Assembly: GCA_003541985.1 (NCBI GenBank)
Contig: DPLM01000262.1
Coordinates: 1-11,068 of the forward strand
Direction of reading: 5' to 3'
From: Deltaproteobacteria bacterium
GTDB lineage: Bacteria > SAR324 > NAC60-12
DNA: 11,068 nucleotides
Part shown: positions 1 to 5,810 of the stretch, piece by piece
Layout of the letters: each line of letters begins with the position of its first letter
Position numbering within the stretch: position 1 is the stretch's first letter
Notes under the pieces: model-generated
Databases searched by the model: none
Told to the model about the DNA's origin: nothing
The model's input: only the letters and a program-made list of their open reading frames with translations
Translations under genes and position numbers: made by a program

Positions 1-218
1 ACTCTTTTTAAGGGATATGTCAACCTGTTTTGATGATGATGTCTCTTTGCGTAATTAGCGACTTTACCACAGATAACCCCATCCGTGTAAGAGTGTTTTT
101 TTCTACCTCGAATCCGCTTTATTTGGTTTTGCTCATCTCTCTCGACCTCCAGTGCACAAGTACTCGGGCAATCATGGGGACAAGTACTGTTCAACCACTT
201 TGATTCGGAAAAACCCAT
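1..218 (-). CDS. Molybdopterin oxidoreductase, N-terminal part (runs off the left edge)
   Basis: The minus strand reads without a stop from an ATG at 218-216 to the window edge, giving 72 residues of a longer protein. Residues 13-21 read CPHDCPSTC, and residues 47-52 read GVICGK. Together they form a Cys-x3-Cys-x3-Cys-x28-Cys cluster followed by Lys, which is the N-terminal [4Fe-4S] site of the DMSO reductase/formate dehydrogenase superfamily. The following KVANYAKR and RLTYPLKR stretches (residues 52-72) fit the usual link into the molybdopterin-binding domain, where such proteins read like 'hhpdRLlyPlkR'. No twin-arginine signal precedes the cluster, so a cytoplasmic location is likely. Upstream of the ATG there is only a weak purine stretch (GAAGAA). 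The frame stays open a little further upstream, so the exact start is uncertain. The physiological substrate cannot be told from this fragment. The gene is divergent from the PilZ gene. Confidence 0.85.
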   Translation of the reverse strand, partial: MGFSESKWLNSTCPHDCPSTCALEVERDEQNQIKRIRGRKKHSYTDGVICGKVANYAKRHHHQNRLTYPLKR

Positions 219-603
219 GAATTCTTCAGCAAAATATTTAAATAATTTATTCTGATACGGCACCGAATCTATATATCACTTGAAAGCCGATCAAGTCTTT
301 CCAAAAGGAAATACTGATTTTGGGGATCGGAGAAGAAGTGTTGAATGAATTTTTAGTCTTCCAGACTAGCCACTCGAAGTTTTTTATCATTGCCTTAAAA
401 ATATATTTTTATTCCAAAAAAGAATTTTTAAGGAATAAAATGATCAATTTTAATATTAAATAATAAATAAAATCAGTAACTAAATTTAATTTAGTTTGAA
501 TCTAATCTAACGGTAAAATTTTATGTTGCATTTTAGTTACTTTTTTTTATATAATAGAAACATGTCATAACAAAACATATTCACCAAATTTCGGAGCAAA
601 CTC
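219..603. other. AT-rich divergent intergenic region with short inverted repeats
   Basis: No coding sequence is recognisable on either strand of these 385 bases. The right half (about 380-600) is strongly AT-rich. Three inverted repeats can be seen. ACTTGA/TCAAGT (278-283 and 291-296) has a 7-base centre. TAGTCT/AGACTA (354-359 and 363-368) has a 3-base loop. An interleaved pair is formed by CTTAAAAAT/ATTTTTAAG (394-402 and 424-432) and TTTTATTCC/GGAATAAAA (407-415 and 432-440). The region must hold promoters for both flanking genes, so the repeats are candidate operators. The AT-rich ones could easily arise by chance. Confidence 0.5.
526..555 (+). promoter_or_regulatory. Candidate sigma-70-type promoter for the PilZ gene
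   Basis: A perfect TATAAT lies at 550-555. An imperfect -35 element, TTGCAT (526-531), sits 18 bases upstream of it. Transcription would start near 562 and give a leader of about 40 bases. That leader includes the GGAG ribosome-binding site at 593-596, seven bases before the ATG at 604. The surrounding sequence is AT-rich, so a TATAAT match carries limited weight alone. Its position relative to the gene makes it plausible. Confidence 0.45.
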
Positions 604-1014
604 ATGGCAATCTTGCAAAACTCCAGTGATCAACGAAAAACCAAACGATTTGAAGTAGCAGTACCTGCCCAGGTGACCAGTTTTGAATTCTCAGAGCTAG
701 TACGAGTGCATGATCTTTCCCGAGGGGGTTGCCGCATTTCCAGTGAGGGGTCTTTACCACTTGATAGAATTGTTCATCTTGAACTCTACATACCCAAACT
801 GATTCACAATAACAGCAAGTCTAAAGGATTGATGAAGTGTGGTATGATTTCCGGGAAAATCACCTACTGCTCTCAGTGGCAACTTGGGGGTATCAAACAA
901 TATGGGATTCAATTTCTAACCAGCCCCATGGAAGCACATGGAATTCCTAAAATTATTCGAGAAATTCAGCACAATAGTGATCGCTACAGCCCATCTATGC
1001 GCTGGGTAGCCTGA
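604..1014 (+). CDS. PilZ-domain protein (putative c-di-GMP receptor)
   Basis: This 136-residue protein is essentially a single PilZ domain. The two c-di-GMP-binding signatures are present: RKTKR (RxxxR, residues 11-15) near the N-terminus, and DLSRGG (the D/NxSxxG motif, residues 38-43) about 25 residues later. The rest alternates in beta-barrel style (VHLELYIP, MISGKITYC, YGIQFL) and ends in a short helical tail, as PilZ domains do. There is no signal peptide, membrane segment or attached output domain. It therefore most likely acts as a cytoplasmic adaptor that binds c-di-GMP and contacts a partner protein. The start is well supported by GGAG at 593-596. It stands alone between a divergent oxidoreductase gene and the transporter operon, so the context does not reveal the process it controls (motility, polysaccharide or other). 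Confidence 0.88.
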   Translation: MAILQNSSDQRKTKRFEVAVPAQVTSFEFSELVRVHDLSRGGCRISSEGSLPLDRIVHLELYIPKLIHNNSKSKGLMKCGMISGKITYCSQWQLGGIKQYGIQFLTSPMEAHGIPKIIREIQHNSDRYSPSMRWVA

Positions 1015-1072
1015 CAATTTTCTTCACCAATTTAAGAACTATCCCCGATATTACCTGCCATAAGTTTTTCCC

Positions 1073-1119
1073 CAAGCTGACAAGTTGGTGAGTTGATAAT
1101 AAATCTTCTCATCAGCTTG
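1073..1119 (+). terminator. Candidate stem-loop or weak terminator after the PilZ gene
   Basis: Positions 1081-1092 (CAAGTTGGTGAG) can pair along all 12 positions with 1108-1119 (CTCATCAGCTTG), using two G-U pairs and a 15-base loop. The segment just before, CAAGCTGA (1073-1080), is also perfectly complementary to the last eight bases of the right arm (1112-1119), so two exclusive pairings are possible. Only a weak U tract (GTTTCC) follows. The structure is therefore a poor classical intrinsic terminator and could instead be a processing or antiterminator-like element. It lies about 60 bases after the PilZ stop codon. Confidence 0.35.
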
Positions 1120-1311
1120 TTTCCTAAATTCTTCAATTTAAAAAGTTAAAACACATTTAAAAATCAAAAACTGATTCAAATTTCTTTTTCTTCTCAGGCT
1201 ACATTATATCTAGAAGCCAATTATCTACATAGCAGCGAGCCAATTTTGGAAAATCGATCCCAAGATTTTCTTTAGTGGAGGCCCTCAAGTTTATTTGCTA
1301 CTTGATTTCAA

Positions 1312-1340
1312 TTGAGCCTCCAATCAATTGAGGGTATTCT
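1312..1340 (+). promoter_or_regulatory. Candidate operon promoter overlapped by a bipartite inverted repeat
   Basis: TTGAGC (1312-1317) and TATTCT (1335-1340) are separated by 17 bases. Each matches the sigma-70 consensus at four of six positions. The spacer contains the right arms of an inverted repeat: AATCAA TTGAGGG (1322-1334) is complementary to TTGATT (1302-1307) and CCCTCAA (1282-1288). This arrangement could place an operator over the promoter, or form a leader hairpin if transcription starts further upstream. No transcription-factor family is recognisable from the bases alone. Confidence 0.3.
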
Positions 1341-1406
1341 CTGAAAATTAGTTGTACCTTTGTCTCAAAAACAGAGTTTTTTCATCAACTCATTCGAGAA
1401 AGACAA

Positions 1407-2474
1407 ATGAAGCTCAGAGTTTTTCTAAAATTTTTTTCCTGCCAATGGTTGATTGTTCTGATCCTTGGTGGTTCTTTTATTAGTGCAGCAGAGATTCGTG
1501 TTCTCAACTGGCAGGGCTATGGAACAGATGAATCCTGGGCCCTCGAAATGTTTAAGGAGCGTACTGGTATTGAGGTAGTTCATGATTACTTCAACTCTGA
1601 ACAGGAAATGCTGACGAAGCTCAGAACCAACCCTGGAGTGTACGATGTTGTTTTGATTAATAGTGCTTACACGGGACAAGCTGCTAAAGAGGGTTTGATT
1701 GAAGCAATTGATACCACAGGGATGGTGAATGTGGGTGACCTTTCACCCAGCATGCGTAACGATCCAAAGCTAGTTGCTGATGGTAAAACCTATGGAGTTG
1801 CATGGGTTTGGGGTGTGACATCTTTTGCGATTGATAGAGGCGATTTTAAAAATGCTCCTAATTCAATAGAAGCACTGTGGGATCCGAGTCATGCTGGCCG
1901 AGTAGGTTGGCGTGACGATGCGGTAGAAGCAGTGCAATTGGCAGCTATAGCCTTGGGTCAGGATATTAACAATCCAAGTGATCTCAAAGCCATCCGCAAG
2001 AAGTTACGTGCATTAAAACCCCAAATTCGAACGTTTTGGTCATCAGAAGATGAGTGGAATCAATTCTTCTCAGCCAATGAATTCGACTTAGCAACCTACT
2101 GGTCTGGCTCTGCCTCACGTTCCAAGAATGCCTTCGGTCTGCCTGTCGAATTTATCCTTCCCAAAGAAGGAGCCATCGGTTGGTTGGACGGACTCTCCAT
2201 TCCAATGAATGTACCGAACCGTAATGAAGCGAAGGCATTCATCAACTTCATGATTGATCCGGATTTTTACGTGAAGTGGGATACCGAAGTTGGTGCTCCG
2301 ACCTCAGCCAATGCCAAGGCGGTGTCGATGCTTCCACCGGACGCCTTCAATCGAACGACTTTCAGTGATTCTAAAAAAGTCGCCAATGTTCAGTTCATGG
2401 GTCCAATGGAGGATGGCTTACGAGAGAAAATTGTTGAACTTTGGCAGGAAACAAAAGCATATTTCCAAAATTAA
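1407..2474 (+). CDS. Periplasmic substrate-binding protein of a polyamine-type ABC importer (PotD-like)
   Basis: This 355-residue protein starts with a Sec signal peptide: a basic MKLR start, a hydrophobic core at about 12-25, and likely cleavage after ISA or ISAA near residues 27-28. There is no lipobox, so it should be soluble in the periplasm. The mature protein begins EIRVLNWQGYG and keeps the PotD fold order. Comparing from memory with the spermidine-binding residues of E. coli PotD, I see counterparts of W34 (W35 here), S83 and Y85 (S86, Y88), D168 and E171 (D171, E174), W229 (W232), W255 and D257 (W259, D261). Retention of these acidic and aromatic residues favours a cationic amine ligand such as putrescine, spermidine or a related compound. 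It is the first gene of the operon, followed by both permeases and the ATPase. The exact ligand cannot be read from the sequence. Confidence 0.88.
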   Translation: MKLRVFLKFFSCQWLIVLILGGSFISAAEIRVLNWQGYGTDESWALEMFKERTGIEVVHDYFNSEQEMLTKLRTNPGVYDVVLINSAYTGQAAKEGLIEAIDTTGMVNVGDLSPSMRNDPKLVADGKTYGVAWVWGVTSFAIDRGDFKNAPNSIEALWDPSHAGRVGWRDDAVEAVQLAAIALGQDINNPSDLKAIRKKLRALKPQIRTFWSSEDEWNQFFSANEFDLATYWSGSASRSKNAFGLPVEFILPKEGAIGWLDGLSIPMNVPNRNEAKAFINFMIDPDFYVKWDTEVGAPTSANAKAVSMLPPDAFNRTTFSDSKKVANVQFMGPMEDGLREKIVELWQETKAYFQN

Positions 2475-2492
2475 TCTCCTGATTCCACAGAA

Positions 2493-2510
2493 AGTCTTTG
2501 GTTGAAGACT
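2493..2510 (+). promoter_or_regulatory. Short hairpin between the binding protein and first permease genes
   Basis: AGTCTT (2493-2498) and AAGACT (2505-2510) form a perfect six-base-pair stem with a six-base loop in the 46-base gap between the binding-protein stop and the first permease start. Such intercistronic hairpins in ABC transporter operons (malE-malF is the classic case) can protect the upstream message from 3' decay and so raise binding-protein level over the membrane subunits. No U tract follows, so it should not terminate transcription. This role is inferred from position. Confidence 0.35.
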
Positions 2511-2520
2511 CATTGGACCA

Positions 2521-3363
2521 ATGAATCAAAGAGCAGCAATCCTCAGCCTGATCACCCCGGCATACCTCTGGCTGGCGTTGACCATTTTGCTGCCTCTCTC
2601 TGCAATGCTCTATTACAGTTTTCTCAGTGATGTGCCAATCGGCAATCGAGAAGTGTCCTGGACAACAGAGAACTACAGGACTTTTTTTGAGAAAGCCTTT
2701 TACAGTGAATTGATGCTCCGCTCATTTAAACTTGGAGCGGAGGTCACCTCCATTTGCCTGCTTCTAGGTTTTCCTTGCGCTTTGGCTCTTGCTAAATCAA
2801 TCCGAGGACGTACCAAAGAAGCTCTTTTTCTGCTGATCATCTTACCTTTTTGGTCAAACGCCCTGGTCCGCATCTTCTCATGGACGATGGTTCTTCGAGG
2901 AAATGGGATTTTGGAATACTCAATCAATTGGCTCTTGCCTGGGACAGGCCCACTTGATCTGATGTTTACCTATCCAGCTATCCTTCTCGGTCTGGTGCAT
3001 TCTTACCTTCCTTATATGATTCTCACCTGCTACATATCGATTGATGCCATTGACAACCAGTTGCTAGAGGCAGCCCGATCGCTGGGTGCAGGAAAATTGA
3101 CCATACTCTTTCGCTTAATTGTTCCTCTAGCGTTACCGGGTATCGTTGCAGGTTCATTTTTGATTTTTATTCCTGTAATCGGTTCATTCATGGAACCTCG
3201 ACTACTTGGTGGGCGAAACGGAACGTTCATTGGAACTATTATCGAGGATCAGTTCACAGCTGTTTTCAATTGGCCCCTGGGTGCAGCCTTGTCATTCATC
3301 ATGATGGGGCTCGTTCTTCTAATTCTTTTTGGTTTCTCACCTCTCGTACGTCGATTAAAATGA
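2521..3363 (+). CDS. ABC transporter permease, PotB-like
   Basis: This 280-residue inner-membrane protein has six likely transmembrane segments, at about residues 6-33, 68-92, 100-124, 150-175, 200-225 and 252-275. The cytoplasmic EAA loop is clear at residues 183-206: EAARSLGA followed by the downstream I-x-LP-like stretch LIVPLALPG, which docks on the ATPase. Length and layout match the first permease (PotB/PotH group) of polyamine-type importers. The start ATG at 2521 is preceded only by a weak GGA (2515-2517). Its stop codon (3361-3363) overlaps the start of the next permease in an ATGA arrangement, indicating translational coupling. It should pair with the second permease as a heterodimeric channel. 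Confidence 0.9.
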   Translation: MNQRAAILSLITPAYLWLALTILLPLSAMLYYSFLSDVPIGNREVSWTTENYRTFFEKAFYSELMLRSFKLGAEVTSICLLLGFPCALALAKSIRGRTKEALFLLIILPFWSNALVRIFSWTMVLRGNGILEYSINWLLPGTGPLDLMFTYPAILLGLVHSYLPYMILTCYISIDAIDNQLLEAARSLGAGKLTILFRLIVPLALPGIVAGSFLIFIPVIGSFMEPRLLGGRNGTFIGTIIEDQFTAVFNWPLGAALSFIMMGLVLLILFGFSPLVRRLK

Positions 3364-4139
3364 TTTTTCTCAAATGGATTAGTAGGATATACCTGATTTG
3401 CATTCTGCTCTTTTTGTATGTTCCAATTTTGGTGATGATTGCCCTATCGTTCAATGAATCCCAGTTGTATCGGATTCCAATTGAATGGAGTACACGATGG
3501 TACGAAGCTCTGGCAAGTAACAGCAAACTACACTCCGCAACTTTAAATAGCTTAACGGTGGCTCTACTGAGTACTTGTCTCTCCACTTCAATGGGAACTG
3601 CAGTTGCCCTAGCTTTCTTCAGGCATGATTTTAGAGCAAAGCGTTTACTGCAAGTCATGATTTTTCCACCGATCACGATCCCCTGGTTAATCATCGGTAC
3701 TGCGATGCTTGTCTTTTTCTTCTGGGTTGGAATAGGACGTGGGCTCCATGCCATGATACTTGGTCATGTAGCTTTGTCGTTGCCCTACGTGGTCATTGTA
3801 GTATCAGCAAGGTTAAAATCTTTTGATTCCGCTCTCGAAGACGCAGCCAAATCCCTTGGGGCCAGTTACTGGCAAACTACTTTCTGGGTCACTGTGCCTT
3901 GGCTAATGCCGGGAATTATAGCAGCAGCCTTGTTTGCTTTTGCTGTTTCATTGGATCAATTCGTCATTTCTTACTTTCTAGCAGCACCAGGATTTACAAC
4001 ACTTCCAGTAGAAATTTACACTGCGATCCGAAAGGGTTTTACTCCCGAAATTAATGCCATTTCCACACTCGTCATATTCCTTTCGATGCTATTGCTTCTT
4101 GGGGTATCTCGCTTCTATCGGTTTGGTGGGCGGAACTGA
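3360..4139 (+). CDS. ABC transporter permease, PotC-like
   Basis: This is the second membrane subunit, 259 residues from the ATG at 3360. The frame is open further upstream (another ATG at 3270), but that would force a 94-base overlap and add a non-hydrophobic leader. The ATG at 3360 overlaps the previous stop as ATGA and puts the first transmembrane helix (about residues 8-30) where the family has it. Further helices lie near 63-87, 99-122, 131-150, 183-207 and 233-251. The EAA-type cytoplasmic loop reads EDAAKSLGA at residues 160-168 with TVPWLMPG downstream (178-185). The segment FAVSLDQFVISYFL (193-206) is typical of the PotC/PotI group. The gene ends in TGATG, sharing one base with the ATPase start. 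Confidence 0.9.
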   Translation: MIFLKWISRIYLICILLFLYVPILVMIALSFNESQLYRIPIEWSTRWYEALASNSKLHSATLNSLTVALLSTCLSTSMGTAVALAFFRHDFRAKRLLQVMIFPPITIPWLIIGTAMLVFFFWVGIGRGLHAMILGHVALSLPYVVIVVSARLKSFDSALEDAAKSLGASYWQTTFWVTVPWLMPGIIAAALFAFAVSLDQFVISYFLAAPGFTTLPVEIYTAIRKGFTPEINAISTLVIFLSMLLLLGVSRFYRFGGRN

Positions 4140-5194
4140 TGGCTAATGTAAGTGTTCTGAACCTTAGCAAGAATTTTGGTACCATCACAGCGCTAGATCG
4201 TGTCTCATTTCAATTTGAGGATGGAAAATTTTTTGCTCTATTGGGCCCCTCAGGTAGTGGCAAAACAACGTTGTTACGTATGATTGCAGGCTTTGAGAGT
4301 CCGGATCAGGGCTCAATTCATATCGATGGAAAGGTTGTGGATCACATCCCTGTGGAAAAGCGAGATATTGGCATGGTGTTTCAGAACTATGCACTTTTTC
4401 CAAACATGGATGTTCAGGCTAATGTGGGTTTTGGACTGAGGGTGCGCGGGATATCGGTACCGGAAATGAAGCGTCTAGTCGCAGAGGCGCTAGAACTGGT
4501 TCGGCTTTCAGGATTTGATAACCGTAGGCCAGATCAACTATCGGGAGGGCAGCGACAACGTGTTGCGCTAGCAAGGGCAATCGTCACAAAACCTCGTGTG
4601 CTACTGCTCGACGAACCTTTGAGCGCATTAGACCGGACTCTGCGTTTGGAAATGGAGATTGAGCTGAAACGCATTCAGCGTGATGTTGGGATCACCACGA
4701 TTTTTGTTACCCACGATCAAGAAGAAGCACTAACCATGTCCGATCAAATTGGGATCCTTAACGAAGGTCAGCTTGTTCAGCATGGCAGCCCAGTCGACAT
4801 ATATGAAAATCCCCAGAGCATCTTTGTTGCTCGTTTCCTAGGTGAAGCCAACTTGTTGAGGGGCCAAGCTGCTGGTAAAAATGTCAAATTAGAAATTGGC
4901 GGCACGGTTCAGACACTTAGCAAACCTGCTTATCCTCAAGTCATCTGCTCCATCCGTCCTGAAAAGATTTCAATCCAGAAAGAACAGGAACTACAGCGTT
5001 CCAACGCAAATCGTATAGCGGGTCGAGTCAACGAACATATCTTTAATGGGACAAGTCTGACATACCTGGTCCAGTGCGGGAATCTGGTTGTCAAAGTCTT
5101 CGTGCAAAATCTTTCGGGGGAGGTTATTCCACCAAATTCCTCGGTTCATCTCTTCTTTCGACCCGAGGACACCTTGGTTTTTCCAGATGCTTGA
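4139..5194 (+). CDS. ABC transporter ATPase, PotA-like
   Basis: This 351-residue nucleotide-binding subunit powers the importer from the cytoplasmic face. All motifs are intact: Walker A GPSGSGKT (36-43), Q-loop Q82 in MVFQNYALFP, signature LSGGQ (134-138), Walker B VLLLDE (154-159), D-loop SALD (162-165) and switch histidine H192 in FVTHDQEEAL. The sequence DIYENPQSIFVARFLG ends the ATPase part near residue 235. The remaining 115 residues or so form the C-terminal TOBE domain common to the PotA/MalK/FbpC group, which can carry regulatory contacts; SIRPEK near residue 270 is a family landmark. Its start overlaps the previous stop by one base, and its end overlaps the next gene by eight bases, so it is translationally coupled on both sides. 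Confidence 0.92.
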   Translation: MANVSVLNLSKNFGTITALDRVSFQFEDGKFFALLGPSGSGKTTLLRMIAGFESPDQGSIHIDGKVVDHIPVEKRDIGMVFQNYALFPNMDVQANVGFGLRVRGISVPEMKRLVAEALELVRLSGFDNRRPDQLSGGQRQRVALARAIVTKPRVLLLDEPLSALDRTLRLEMEIELKRIQRDVGITTIFVTHDQEEALTMSDQIGILNEGQLVQHGSPVDIYENPQSIFVARFLGEANLLRGQAAGKNVKLEIGGTVQTLSKPAYPQVICSIRPEKISIQKEQELQRSNANRIAGRVNEHIFNGTSLTYLVQCGNLVVKVFVQNLSGEVIPPNSSVHLFFRPEDTLVFPDA

Positions 5195-5810
5195 AACCGG
5201 CCCGCTCTCCCAGGGGTTATTGGATGATCAAGCGTTGCATATTTGCATAGACATGCAGCGTATTTTCCTAGAACCCGGGCCCTGGTTTGCTGAAGCCGGT
5301 TTGGATATCCTACCAAAAATTGATCAACTGCTTCATGCTAGGCATATCTCACCTATTTTTACTAAGTTCATTACCCCAAGCACACCAAATGAAGCCATTG
5401 GTAGTTGGCAGACCTACTATGAATTTTGGCACCAAGTGACCAAAGAGGAAGCTGGAGAGGAATGGCTTGCGCTTCACCCGACGCTTCAGAAATTTGCTAA
5501 ACCTGAAAACACTTTCGATAAGACAACCTACGATGCCTTTGCTTCGATTCCATTCAGATCATATATTGAAACCTCTAAGCCGTCAGCATTGATTTTTAGC
5601 GGGATTGAAACCGACGTTTGTATACTCGCAACAGCTTTGACAGCTATAGATTTTGGTTTTCGTACAATCATCGTAAAAGACGCAGTTACTAGTTCTGAAA
5701 TCAATTCACACAAAGCCTGCTTCGAATCCATTTTTCCCCGTTATTCTCAGCAGATTGAAATCGCAACAGTTGATGAAATTCTCTCAGCGGGAGCATATTA
5801 TGAACCCTAA
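5187..5810 (+). CDS. Isochorismatase-family cysteine hydrolase (amidase-type)
   Basis: This is a 207-residue cytoplasmic protein when started at the ATG at 5187, inside the end of the ATPase gene. An earlier in-frame ATG at 5088 would overlap the ATPase by 107 bases and add residues unlike the family. The catalytic triad of the superfamily is visible: D22 in ICIDMQ, K112 in FDKTTYDAF, and nucleophile C145 in GIETDVCILATA. This superfamily includes nicotinamidase, N-carbamoylsarcosine amidase, ureidoacrylate and biuret hydrolases, and true isochorismatases. Most members cleave C-N bonds of amides or carbamoyl groups through a Cys acyl-enzyme. The substrate is not predictable from sequence. Coupling to an amine-type importer suggests that it acts on the imported compound. 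It overlaps the following glycosidase gene by 11 bases. Confidence 0.87.
   Translation: MLETGPLSQGLLDDQALHICIDMQRIFLEPGPWFAEAGLDILPKIDQLLHARHISPIFTKFITPSTPNEAIGSWQTYYEFWHQVTKEEAGEEWLALHPTLQKFAKPENTFDKTTYDAFASIPFRSYIETSKPSALIFSGIETDVCILATALTAIDFGFRTIIVKDAVTSSEINSHKACFESIFPRYSQQIEIATVDEILSAGAYYEP

Larger units (their letters stand above)
1015..1406. other. Intergenic region upstream of the transporter operon
   Basis: No gene is recognisable in these 392 bases on either strand. The first part holds a stem-loop candidate (1073-1119) that may end the PilZ transcript. The middle (about 1130-1190) is AT-rich and featureless. The last part (1282-1340) holds a bipartite inverted repeat overlapping a candidate promoter for the operon. 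The binding-protein gene is preceded only by a modest purine-rich ribosome-binding site, GAGAAAG (1396-1402), four bases from its ATG. Confidence 0.6.

Noticed and set aside
156..188. Direct repeat ACAAGTACT at 156-164 and 180-188
   Set aside because: Both copies encode Ser-Thr-Cys on the minus strand, within the iron-sulfur cysteine motif of the oxidoreductase, so coding explains them.
3270..3359. Possible N-terminal extension of the second permease from an ATG at 3270
   Set aside because: It overlaps the first permease by 94 bases, encodes a non-hydrophobic leader not expected in the family, and the ATG at 3360 makes a normal ATGA coupling.
3299..3754. A 151-codon open frame on the minus strand
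   Set aside because: It lies entirely opposite the two permease genes, whose plus-strand coding is certain. Its sequence has no family features.
5088..5186. Possible earlier start of the cysteine hydrolase inside the ATPase gene
   Set aside because: The extra residues are an out-of-frame reading of the TOBE domain. The family begins shortly before the catalytic Asp, which fits the ATG at 5187.
5755..5799. Possible earlier start of the glycosidase
   Set aside because: The ATG at 5800 has a clear ribosome-binding site (GCGGGAG), and the extra residues are a shadow of the end of the hydrolase gene.
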